From positions 1 through 17,610 of the forward strand of contig JACQKR010000013.1 of NCBI GenBank assembly GCA_016204425.1: a stretch of 17,610 nucleotides of DNA, written 5' to 3'. A program made the translations under genes and the position numbers. Positions within the stretch are counted from its first letter, which is position 1, and each line of letters begins with the position of its first letter. Below the pieces are notes generated by a model. That model did not search any database and was not told the origin of the DNA. It saw only the letters and a list, made by a program, of their open reading frames with translations. Source of the stretch: Candidatus Levyibacteriota bacterium. Its GTDB lineage: Bacteria; Patescibacteriota; Microgenomatia; Levybacterales; UBA12049. This document shows, piece after piece, positions 5,544 through 11,973 of the stretch.

Positions 5544-6647
5544 ATGGCAGAATATACATTTACATCTGAATCAGTATGTGCAGGACATCCTGATAAAATT
5601 TGCGACCAGGTGAGTGACGCTATTGTCGATGCGGTGTTGACGGATGACAAAAACGGGAGAGCTGCAATTGAAACGCTCGTTACCGTTAATAAAGTTATCA
5701 TCGCAGGTGAGGTACGGGCAAAAAAGAAGCTTGATTATAAAAAAATTGCGCGAGAGCAAATAAAACGGCTTGGTTATACAGATCCGATTCTTCAATTTAC
5801 CCATAAGTCCGATATTGAAGTATTTGTGCATGAGCAATCACCCGAAATTGCAAAGGGTGTTGACACGCTTGGAGCAGGGGACCAGGGTATGATGTTTGGT
5901 TATGCCTGCCGGGAAACAAAGACGCTGATGCCTTTACCAATTATGATCGCACACGCACTGACTCAGGGGATTGATGCGATTCGTGAAGAAAAAGTGCTGC
6001 CTTACCTGCGTCCGGATGGAAAAAGCCAAGTCACCATCCGCTACAAAAACGATACACCGGTTGGAGTCACATCGGTAGTCCTTGCAGCCGCACACGCAGA
6101 ATCTGTGAAGCTTGAACAAGTAAAGGAAGATTTGTATACATACGTTGTTAAGCCGGTCCTCGATCAATTTGGTTTTTCTGTGCCGCAAAAAGATATTGTT
6201 CTCAATGGTACCGGCGTGTGGCATATCTCAGGACCTGCTTCAGATACCGGTGTGACAGGAAGAAAAATTGTCGTTGATACGTATGGAGGATACGCGAAAG
6301 TAGGAGGAGGATGCTTCAGCGGGAAAGATCCAACCAAAGTTGATCGCTCAGGTGCATATGCCGCGCGCTTTATCGCAAAACATATTGTCGCTGAGAAGCT
6401 TGCCGATCGGGCAGAGGTACGACTTGCATACTTTATCGGGGCGAAAAAACCCCTCATGCAGGAAATTCAGACATTTGGCACACGAAAGGTATCTGAAAAA
6501 GCCCTACGCAACTTTGCTGAAAAGACGCTTGATACGTCTGTTGCTGGTATTATCAAAGGGCTCAACCTCCAACGCCCGATATACCTGAAAACTGCTGCCT
6601 ATGGCCATTTCGGACGTTCAGATTTCCCCTGGGAAAAAGTAAAGTAG
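5544..6647 (+). CDS. metK: S-adenosylmethionine synthetase
   Basis: Methionine adenosyltransferase (EC 2.7.2-type numbering aside, the ATP + methionine to SAM enzyme), a cytosolic tetramer in the family. 367 residues from ATG 5544, close to the usual ~380-400. Visible motifs: GHPDK (14-18), GAGDQGMMFGYA (110-121), SDTGVTGRK (223-231), and the phosphate-binding GGGCFSGKDPTKVDRSGAY (244-262). The usual Ala of GGGAFSGKD is Cys here. The open frame extends to 5466, but that stretch is the riboswitch and terminator, so it cannot be coding; MAEYTFTSESVCAGHPDK is the normal N-terminus. The SAM made here would feed the methyltransferase elsewhere in the window. Expression is probably controlled by SAM through the leader. 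Confidence 0.96.
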   Translation: MAEYTFTSESVCAGHPDKICDQVSDAIVDAVLTDDKNGRAAIETLVTVNKVIIAGEVRAKKKLDYKKIAREQIKRLGYTDPILQFTHKSDIEVFVHEQSPEIAKGVDTLGAGDQGMMFGYACRETKTLMPLPIMIAHALTQGIDAIREEKVLPYLRPDGKSQVTIRYKNDTPVGVTSVVLAAAHAESVKLEQVKEDLYTYVVKPVLDQFGFSVPQKDIVLNGTGVWHISGPASDTGVTGRKIVVDTYGGYAKVGGGCFSGKDPTKVDRSGAYAARFIAKHIVAEKLADRAEVRLAYFIGAKKPLMQEIQTFGTRKVSEKALRNFAEKTLDTSVAGIIKGLNLQRPIYLKTAAYGHFGRSDFPWEKVK

Positions 6648-6656
6648 CCGCAAACC

Positions 6657-6665
6657 TGTTATAAT
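6657..6665 (+). promoter_or_regulatory. Extended -10 promoter, TGTTATAAT
   Basis: TG-T-TATAAT lies ten bases after the metK stop and 18 bases before the ATG at 6684. It suggests that the next gene has its own transcript with a leader of about 12 bases. Confidence 0.5.
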
Positions 6666-6683
6666 CAACGCTTTATAAGCAAA

Positions 6684-7289
6684 ATGCAGGAACTTGAAAC
6701 AGCTGAAAGATCTCATCTTTTGGACAATCTTGATGTCGCTTTAAGAGAGCGCGTACAAATTCTCCGCCCAACAGATTTTTTAAAAAGCAGGTATGAGAAT
6801 ATCCCAAAACAATCATATCAGCTAAACCTCAACTACCTTATTAGACAGCACCCAGCAATGCATCTTTTTGAAGAATACACAAAAATACAGCAAGATGCCT
6901 TTGTTTCATGTCTTGCTTCGCTTAACATTACTGAAGAGCGACTTGAAAGAATGTACAAAGGAAAACTGCACGATCATCATGAAGAAGGAGCGTATCATGC
7001 AAAACGGGGCTGGCTACTTTTAGATCATTCAATTACATTCGCAGTACAACATGATCCAAGCTACGACTACCAACGCGACAGAAGTGATCCGGATTGTGAG
7101 GCAGAGAGACTTCGAAAAACGTTTATTGAGATAGTAAAACCTTTAAACCCTGAACAAAGAAAAGAGCTCGTTGAGGTTCTCTATATCATGCGAACAAACA
7201 AAATGCCTGAATATACCGGACCGATTTTGGAAGGGCTGCCAACTGATCCTGAGGCGACACCATTTACTCCTACATACGAACCTGAATAA
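6684..7289 (+). CDS. Conserved-looking cytosolic protein, function unknown
   Basis: A 201-residue soluble, mostly helical protein that I do not recognise. No signal peptide or membrane helix is present. The most distinctive part is a His/Asp-rich centre, GKLHDHHEEGAYHAKRGWLLLDHS (about 93-116), followed by HDPSYDYQRD and a long charged helix region (EAERLRKTFIEIVKPL). The HD and spaced His residues recall metal-dependent HD-type phosphohydrolases, but spacing is not convincing, so no function is given. The C-terminus is Pro/Thr-rich (TDPEATPFTPTYEPE) and probably disordered. It follows metK by 36 bases but has an extended -10 of its own. Its 3' end converges on the minus-strand nuclease gene. 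Confidence 0.65.
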   Translation: MQELETAERSHLLDNLDVALRERVQILRPTDFLKSRYENIPKQSYQLNLNYLIRQHPAMHLFEEYTKIQQDAFVSCLASLNITEERLERMYKGKLHDHHEEGAYHAKRGWLLLDHSITFAVQHDPSYDYQRDRSDPDCEAERLRKTFIEIVKPLNPEQRKELVEVLYIMRTNKMPEYTGPILEGLPTDPEATPFTPTYEPE

Positions 7290-7385
7290 GCTTTCCTCCA
7301 ACGCAACACGTCTCCATATTTTTTGATAAATGATAAATTTTTATTGTTTGATTTATTGTGAGAATTGTGTAAGAATGGTGTAACT

Positions 7386-7457
7386 ATGCTAGTTGTACCC
7401 TTTCTTTTGGGCATAGTAACAGTGTTCGTATTCCGGGCACTGGTAGACGTAGAATAA
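7386..7457 (+). CDS. Possible 23-residue membrane peptide
   Basis: ATG at 7386 opens MLVVPFLLGIVTVFVFRAL, ending VDVE and TAA at 7457: one hydrophobic helix and a short acidic tail, like known single-helix bacterial microproteins. It lies in a 202-base gap between converging genes. No Shine-Dalgarno and only a weak -10 (TAAGAAT, ~9 bases upstream) are seen. Chance is a real alternative. Nothing else was recognised in 7290-7491. Confidence 0.25.
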   Translation: MLVVPFLLGIVTVFVFRALVDVE

Positions 7458-7491
7458 CTGCCCAAAGCCAACTTGGTTTATATTACTTGAC

Positions 7492-8283
7492 TCACTCTCT
7501 GCAGAGACTCTCGCATGGAACACCGTCATTGTTCCCGTCCCGTGCACTGCATCCACAGTTCTTCAACTGATAGTACGCTTCATCACAAGAAAACATTTGT
7601 GAACATGCCTTTGCACAATCACAGGCGTATGTTCCCTGCGGTGCTGTAGTATTTCCCACTTGCTTTGTGCTCGGCTGGTCTTTCGTTTTTTGCGTTGCGC
7701 AAGAACCCCACAATCCCAACGCATTCTCTCTTGCACTTCTTTCCGCATCTTTAAAGAGATCCTGATATTTCACATCGGGAGGATATGAAGAAGACACGGC
7801 GAATCCCTCGCTCACCAAAAGCTCGTTGATAAAGATATTGTCTTTATAAACATAACGAAGCAGCCTCCCGTACCGATCGGTTTCCGACACGTCTTTTTCA
7901 ATCCCTATCGTTGCGCCAAGCACCAGTGATGTATTTTTCTCCGACGCTTCTTTTCCAAAACATTGTACAGGACGCCTCGGATCAACCGTCTCAGGCGTAT
8001 CGATACCGATGTAGCGAAGCGTTTTTCCACCGGAAATCTCAATCGTATCTCCATCAACAACTTTTATTACTTTTACAAATTCTAGATTTTTATTGACGGA
8101 GACTGTGCTTGAAGGCTGCACTGTTTGGGTAATCGTCGGATGGGAAGAAGGGAGTGGGGTTGCTACCACTGTGGCTCCCGCGACATGTTTGGTTTTCTTG
8201 ACCTGAGGAGCAGAAATGAAGAACCAGGAAAGTATGATAGCGAGTGAGACAAGCAATGCAATGATACCCAAGAACACGCGCAT
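7492..8283 (-). CDS. Secreted thermonuclease (SNase) with Excalibur domain
   Basis: A 263-residue exported or membrane-tethered nuclease, expected to cut DNA and RNA outside the cell with Ca2+. Residues 5-23 are a signal or anchor helix, followed by a Thr/Pro/Ser-rich linker (35-62). The SNase domain runs from about 67 to 195: VVDGDT (75-80), LRYIGIDTPE (89-98; Arg90, Asp95, Glu98), DRYGRLLRYV (136-145; Arg140 as second catalytic Arg). After a Gln/Thr linker, residues 219-262 form an Excalibur domain with eight cysteines and the Ca2+-loop DGNNDGVPCE. All active-site residues are present. An extended -10 (TGTTATACT) ends 10 bases before the ATG. In organisms unable to make nucleotides such an enzyme may supply them; inference. 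Confidence 0.93.
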   Translation of the reverse strand: MRVFLGIIALLVSLAIILSWFFISAPQVKKTKHVAGATVVATPLPSSHPTITQTVQPSSTVSVNKNLEFVKVIKVVDGDTIEISGGKTLRYIGIDTPETVDPRRPVQCFGKEASEKNTSLVLGATIGIEKDVSETDRYGRLLRYVYKDNIFINELLVSEGFAVSSSYPPDVKYQDLFKDAERSARENALGLWGSCATQKTKDQPSTKQVGNTTAPQGTYACDCAKACSQMFSCDEAYYQLKNCGCSARDGNNDGVPCESLCRE

Positions 8284-8293
8284 TATTTAACGC

Positions 8294-8302
8294 AGTATAA
8301 CA
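8294..8302 (-). promoter_or_regulatory. Extended -10 promoter, TGTTATACT
   Basis: TG-T-TATACT on the minus strand ends ten bases before the nuclease ATG, predicting a leader of only about 4 bases. Confidence 0.6.
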
Positions 8303-8315
8303 GAAAAAAAATTGC

Positions 8316-8807
8316 CTACAAAAGCATTTTTTCTTGTATAAATGGTACAAGGTAGGAGGGAACACGGGATTCCCATTTTCCGCGTCTCTCCATAATTTTT
8401 CTGATTCGCTCGCCCTCATAGATGTACCGCTTGTAGTAAGGTATTCTGATCACGGTATATCCGGCTTTTTGAAAAATACCATTCGTCCATTCGTTATTTC
8501 CTATCACAACATCAAACAGGGGAACAGTAGCAAGTGCATGTTTCAACCACAATTCATCATTGAAATAGTCACGAAGAGGTACGATGTGAATCTTTTTTCC
8601 ATCTAATTTTTCCCGGGTAATTACCTGTCGCATCAACGTCTCACGGTCCTCATAGGACAACGGGTTGTTTTTATCATGTGTGTTGACACTTCCGATACCG
8701 ATAATAAGCGCATCGACAAAGGTGAATGCCTTTTTTATGAGGTAGAGATGGCCATTATGAAATGGCTGAAACCGGCCAACCAGTAATCCTTTTTTGAAGT
8801 GCTCCAC
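8316..8807 (-). CDS. nadM: Nicotinamide-nucleotide adenylyltransferase, archaeal NadM type
   Basis: A 163-residue cytidylyltransferase-fold enzyme, expected to join ATP and nicotinamide mononucleotide into NAD. Motifs: GLLVGRFQPFHNGHLYLIKKA (7-27) with the nucleotide-binding HxGH, IGIGSVNTHDKNNPLSYEDR (36-55), and YEGERIRKIM (130-139), matching the SGTxIR end motif of the NadM family. Length equals the archaeal form; the bacterial NadD/NadR forms are larger or differ in motif spacing. The start is GTG at 8807. A TACAAT -10 ends eight bases upstream, fitting a leaderless GTG start; no ATG fits the motif. A related pantetheine or FAD adenylyltransferase is less likely given the NTHDKNNP segment. 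Confidence 0.85.
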   Translation of the reverse strand: MEHFKKGLLVGRFQPFHNGHLYLIKKAFTFVDALIIGIGSVNTHDKNNPLSYEDRETLMRQVITREKLDGKKIHIVPLRDYFNDELWLKHALATVPLFDVVIGNNEWTNGIFQKAGYTVIRIPYYKRYIYEGERIRKIMERRGKWESRVPSYLVPFIQEKMLL

Positions 8808-8815
8808 GCTCTGCT

Positions 8816-8845
8816 ATTGTATACTCTTCTGCTTTCAAATTACAA
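8816..8845 (-). promoter_or_regulatory. Promoter, TTGTAA-N18-TACAAT
   Basis: -35 TTGTAA (8840-8845) and -10 TACAAT (8816-8821), 18 bases apart on the minus strand, ending eight bases before the GTG of the adenylyltransferase. Overlapping TATACA is an alternative -10. Confidence 0.5.
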
Positions 8846-8869
8846 ATAAGTACCTTCGGCCTAACGTAG

Positions 8870-8882
8870 CCCGCTAAGCGGG
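8870..8882. repeat. Short GC-rich hairpin
   Basis: CCCGC-TAA-GCGGG follows the PIG-L gene by about 15 bases (minus strand). No T-run is present. It may act as an mRNA 3' end. Confidence 0.4.
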
Positions 8883-8895
8883 GCGGAGTGATATA

Positions 8896-9579
8896 TCATG
8901 GGGAGTGCGAGGGTTGTTTTCGTATGAGAAAGTACTCTTCTTTATCAAGAGATTCAAGAATCGGGTATATCCATGACAAATCTTTCGTTTGACTTTCGTG
9001 GGCATACATCGCCTTGACACAGGTTGCCCATACCTCAGAAATATCGTTGACGAGATCGACCTGATCTTTTGTTTTTCCTTTTGGGAAAAGGATAAAATAA
9101 TCGGGCATTCTATCGGTGAAAACCTTTCGCTCCGTGTAATAGTAAAGTATTCTCGGAATACCTGTTTTCTTAAAGGCTTGTGTTGTTGATGAGGCAACCG
9201 CAATATGGTCCAAATGTCCGGAAACACCATCGAGAGCAAAGGTAAGGAGCGCATCCGGTTGAAAAGACTGAATTTTTTCCGCTATTTTCTCCTCGAGCTG
9301 TAGCATCTCGTTGTTGCAAATACAGCCGTCTTTGAAATCGAGAAATGAAACAGCCTGGATACCAAGAATTGCCGCTGACTTACGTAACTCTTCTTCACGC
9401 ACCACTTCTATATTACGACTTGTGGGGTTGATGCCGGCCTGGCCTTTCGTTGCGCAAAGCAGGTGGATTTCCGCTCCGTTTCTAGACCAAAGCGCGATCG
9501 TTCCCCCGGGCCCCAACGCCTCATCGTCCGGATGGGCAAAAACGCAGAGCAGTCTCTTTGGCATCTGTGCCTGAGTCAT
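8896..9579 (-). CDS. PIG-L (LmbE-like) zinc deacetylase
   Basis: A 227-residue protein of the PIG-L/LmbE family, which removes N-acetyl groups from sugars such as GlcNAc linked to inositol or other carriers. The zinc site is visible: AHPDDE (15-20; His16, Asp19, with Asp18 as likely base) and SGHLDH (120-125; His125 third ligand). GPGGTIAL (23-30) and LCATKGQAG (41-49) also fit the family. No signal peptide, so cytosolic. The substrate cannot be told; a sugar nucleotide, glycolipid or thiol conjugate are the usual choices. An extended -10 (TGATATAAT) ends six bases before the ATG, giving a leaderless mRNA. Stop is TGA. Confidence 0.88.
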   Translation of the reverse strand: MTQAQMPKRLLCVFAHPDDEALGPGGTIALWSRNGAEIHLLCATKGQAGINPTSRNIEVVREEELRKSAAILGIQAVSFLDFKDGCICNNEMLQLEEKIAEKIQSFQPDALLTFALDGVSGHLDHIAVASSTTQAFKKTGIPRILYYYTERKVFTDRMPDYFILFPKGKTKDQVDLVNDISEVWATCVKAMYAHESQTKDLSWIYPILESLDKEEYFLIRKQPSHSP

Positions 9580-9585
9580 GGCAAA

Positions 9586-9594
9586 ATTATATCA
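9586..9594 (-). promoter_or_regulatory. Extended -10 promoter, TGATATAAT
   Basis: TG-A-TATAAT ends six bases before the PIG-L ATG. No clear -35 is seen, as is usual for extended -10 promoters. Confidence 0.7.
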
Positions 9595-9620
9595 CGAAAT
9601 AACAAAAAACAGAGTAGATC

Positions 9621-10199
9621 TCATGCTTTCGTAAAATCACCTGATCCATCAATGACAACCGTCGCCTTTCTTTGAGGTTCTTGTACGCTCATATATCGCT
9701 CTTCCATAGGTATCCAATCTTTCTCCCAACGATCCCGTGCTTGCTCACCATCTCTTGCCAAGCCCCGCCTGAGACGAATCTCCTTTGCGCATTCAATCCA
9801 AATTGTGAGGTGGTAATAGGAGCTAATTTCATTACGTATCGAGAAAACCCCCTCAATCAAAACAATGCCTCCAGGAGACACTTTATCTAATCCGGGATGT
9901 CCAGCTCGATTATACCTCGCGGCATTGTTTCGGGAGAGAGGAATCAAAACTTGTCTCTCAAGGCGTTGCCAGTCCACATCAGCACCGACCGGCTTCTCAA
10001 AAGGAGAGCCTATCAGTTTCCCATTCGTTGGCAAATCAAAATCGTCCATATGTACTACAGAAATTCCTTTATCCAACACGCCTAGCTCTGTTGCAAGCGT
10101 TGTTTTACCACTCCCTCCGCATCCGTCAATACCGACAAGTGTCGTCATTCCCTTCCGATCAAGTGATGTAATTCTTTGATAAATTTCTTGTATTGTCAT
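9621..10199 (-). CDS. Uridine-kinase-like P-loop kinase
   Basis: A 192-residue P-loop kinase of the uridine kinase/phosphoribulokinase type, expected to phosphorylate a nucleoside or related small molecule with ATP. Motifs: GIDGCGGSGKTT (23-34, Walker A), VVHMDDFDLP (48-57; substrate Asp), DVDWQRLE (74-81), IVLIEGVFS (112-120), and the lid Arg segment RRGLARDG (144-151). The open frame continues upstream to 10283, but that part overlaps the next gene, and a TATAAT box at 10206-10211 ends six bases before the ATG at 10199. So the start is MTIQEIYQ. Salvage of uridine fits a nucleotide-scavenging cell, but the substrate is not proven by sequence. The stop is TGA. Confidence 0.8.
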   Translation of the reverse strand: MTIQEIYQRITSLDRKGMTTLVGIDGCGGSGKTTLATELGVLDKGISVVHMDDFDLPTNGKLIGSPFEKPVGADVDWQRLERQVLIPLSRNNAARYNRAGHPGLDKVSPGGIVLIEGVFSIRNEISSYYHLTIWIECAKEIRLRRGLARDGEQARDRWEKDWIPMEERYMSVQEPQRKATVVIDGSGDFTKA

Positions 10200-10205
10200 A
10201 GAGGG

Positions 10206-10211
10206 ATTATA
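10206..10211 (-). promoter_or_regulatory. -10 box TATAAT that sets the kinase start
   Basis: A perfect TATAAT on the minus strand, six bases before the ATG at 10199 and inside the 26-base gap after the upstream gene. It excludes the longer 220-codon reading of the kinase. Confidence 0.65.
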
Positions 10212-10225
10212 CCGGGTTGAGGAAG

Positions 10226-10489
10226 CTAGTGTTTCTTTTTTGAAACCCTTCTCCATGAAGGCTTCTCGCCGGTCAGTAAACAAAGTGCAAACAGGATACC
10301 TGTTGCAAAAAGAAACGGAATGACCATGCCAATAATCGTGTCACTTCCGGAATGGGACACAGTATCAATCTTAAAAAACATTCCTACAATGAAAACAATA
10401 TAGGTAATAAGGATAAGCCAACCTTGCCATGTCGCAGGACTCCAGCCGAAACCATGAGAATCTGCCTTGAACCAATGTCCATTTTTCAC
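10226..10489 (-). CDS. Two-helix small membrane protein
   Basis: An 87-residue protein, family not identified. The N-terminus carries an aromatic motif, WFKADSHGFGWSPATWQGW (6-24), then a membrane helix (about 24-41, LILITYIVFIVGMFF). A polar loop (KIDTVSHSGSDT) is followed by a second helix (about 52-72, IIGMVIPFLFATGILFALCLL) and a Lys/Arg-rich tail, suggesting a cytoplasmic C-terminus. I recall similar GWxPxTWQGW small proteins in diverse bacteria, without function. The start is GTG at 10489, seven bases after an extended -10 (TGGTATACT), so leaderless. It lies 26 bases upstream of the kinase. Confidence 0.7.
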   Translation of the reverse strand: MKNGHWFKADSHGFGWSPATWQGWLILITYIVFIVGMFFKIDTVSHSGSDTIIGMVIPFLFATGILFALCLLTGEKPSWRRVSKKKH

Positions 10490-10496
10490 TCGTTGT

Positions 10497-10505
10497 AGTA
10501 TACCA
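10497..10505 (-). promoter_or_regulatory. Extended -10 promoter, TGGTATACT
   Basis: TG-G-TATACT on the minus strand ends seven bases before a GTG start, supporting leaderless initiation at GTG. Confidence 0.65.
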
Positions 10506-10570
10506 AAGCGTTTTGCTCACTACCAGCACGACACGCTATTATCAAACGTATTTACAAAATTACAAAAACC

Positions 10571-11728
10571 CTAGCTGACGAAATACCCCCGTGTAAAGAA
10601 AAGAAAAGCCCACAGATGCAGTACGATAAATAGTAAAAGAAGAACGTACCTCCCATACTTTGCCTGCATAGTTCCAATAATAAAGAAGAAACTATACGCG
10701 ATAAGTGCGTAGCGGGGGATAGAGCTTAATGTTCCAGTCAACGTCGGCAGGATAAGACTACTTAGTGAAAACAAATGAATACCCAAAACAAGCGGATGAA
10801 CAGAAACCCGTTTCCGCACTATCCGGTATAGCTCGTACAAAACTACTCCGAAAACCATCACAAAGATAAAAAATTCAAAAACCGATACAAAGAATTGAAA
10901 ATTCCAATCTGAGGTCAAAAATATTTTTCCGTACCGGTAGAGTACCTGCGGAAGCAGTATGAGCGTATCCCCTGAACGATTTGCACCGAATGCCGATTGT
11001 GCATGAAGAAAGTACAGGGGATCACCATACCGGTAGGCAAGAAAGGCAGAATAGGCAAACAACCCAAGGAGTGGAGAAATTGAAAGGAAGAGAAGATGTC
11101 TACTCCTTTTTTTCACCGAATCGAGAAACTTCTGCAGGGACAGTCTCTCAACTGCCAATACAGAGAACAAAAACGGGATGAAAAGCAGCGCTCCCTGAAT
11201 TTTAGCTGTACCTGCTGCAAACCCGAATACTGCTGCAATTGCAAACTTTTTTTTATAGAGCAGATAAAAAAACACGCTTGTCAGGAAAAAAAATAAACTT
11301 TCAGGATACAGAGCGAGAAAGAAAAATGAGGTTGGAAAAGCAAGAAAAAGAAGGAGAATCCAAAATGATTCTTTCGGAAATAATCCTTTGAGAAATTTAT
11401 AAAAGAATACAAACCCGGAAAAAAATGTTCCCCAGGAGATAGCAAGCCCCGAGAGAAAATAATTTTGCAGAAACAAAGGAGAAACAAACGACAGTAAAAG
11501 TGGATAGAGAGGAAAATATGCCTGCTGAAATTCGCCATATCCCTCCCTGGCGATAAGAATGTAATGTTCACCATCAAAGTTTGCCAGAGGATGAAGACCA
11601 AAATTTGCATACCCGCTTGCAATGTGTTGAAAAGGAAACTCCTTCAACGGAAGAGATTCAAGAGGAAAGAAAATCAGCAACAGATGCACGAGAAAGAAAG
11701 CAAAAATAAGTATGAATATTCTCCTCAT
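10571..11728 (-). CDS. PIG-V-like polytopic mannosyltransferase
   Basis: A 385-residue membrane glycosyltransferase of the GT-C class, resembling PIG-V (GPI mannosyltransferase II) and its prokaryotic relatives. These use a polyprenyl-phosphate sugar to glycosylate a lipid or protein on the outer side of the membrane. It begins with a membrane helix (4-21). The catalytic loop reads ANFDGEHYILIAREGYG (49-65; acidic residues Asp52, Glu54), followed by QAYFPLYPLLL (69-79), the PIG-V signature. About ten further hydrophobic segments follow. Sugar and acceptor are not evident. An extended -10 (TGTTATACT) ends seven bases before the ATG, giving a leaderless mRNA. It may act with the GT2 and PIG-L proteins in surface glycan synthesis, though they are not in one operon. 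Confidence 0.8.
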   Translation of the reverse strand: MRRIFILIFAFFLVHLLLIFFPLESLPLKEFPFQHIASGYANFGLHPLANFDGEHYILIAREGYGEFQQAYFPLYPLLLSFVSPLFLQNYFLSGLAISWGTFFSGFVFFYKFLKGLFPKESFWILLLFLAFPTSFFFLALYPESLFFFLTSVFFYLLYKKKFAIAAVFGFAAGTAKIQGALLFIPFLFSVLAVERLSLQKFLDSVKKRSRHLLFLSISPLLGLFAYSAFLAYRYGDPLYFLHAQSAFGANRSGDTLILLPQVLYRYGKIFLTSDWNFQFFVSVFEFFIFVMVFGVVLYELYRIVRKRVSVHPLVLGIHLFSLSSLILPTLTGTLSSIPRYALIAYSFFFIIGTMQAKYGRYVLLLLFIVLHLWAFLFFTRGYFVS

Positions 11729-11735
11729 TACCAGC

Positions 11736-11744
11736 AGTATAACA
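11736..11744 (-). promoter_or_regulatory. Extended -10 promoter, TGTTATACT
   Basis: TG-T-TATACT ends seven bases before the ATG of the PIG-V-like gene. Confidence 0.7.
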
Positions 11745-11821
11745 AGCCCATCAGTTTTTAAAAAGGCTGAGTCGCAAAAATATGAAAAATCCTCAGAATA
11801 ATAGCTTTCATGTCCCTACTC

Positions 11822-11830
11822 TGATATAAT
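11822..11830 (+). promoter_or_regulatory. Extended -10 promoter of typA, TGATATAAT
   Basis: TG-A-TATAAT predicts a start near 11837, giving a leader of about 137 bases. That is long compared with the leaderless genes around it. Confidence 0.6.
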
Positions 11831-11837
11831 CTAGCAA

Positions 11838-11973
11838 CCGCTGCGAGCGGATTTTTCATATACCGCAAAATTTTCAAATAGCACATTAGCCCTCCGATAA
11901 AGCTCTTTGAGCCGTGTATGAACCCACCAGTTGGCGGATAGAAAGTCAAAAGTAAACTTGGAGGATACATTAT
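11838..11973 (+). promoter_or_regulatory. Structured typA leader
   Basis: The leader opens with CCGCT-GCG-AGCGG-ATTTTT (11838-11856), terminator-like but weak (5 bp) and almost at the start site. Further on are GCTC-TTT-GAGC (11902-11912) and a GC-rich CCCACCAGTTGGCGG (about 11923-11937). It ends with a proper Shine-Dalgarno, GGAGG (11960-11964), nine bases before the ATG. No known riboswitch was recognised. Regulation is possible but unproven. Confidence 0.4.

Noticed and set aside
10200..10283. Longer start of the uridine-kinase-like gene
   Set aside because: It overlaps the upstream membrane protein gene and its -10 box would lie inside the coding region. The P-loop fold is complete without it.
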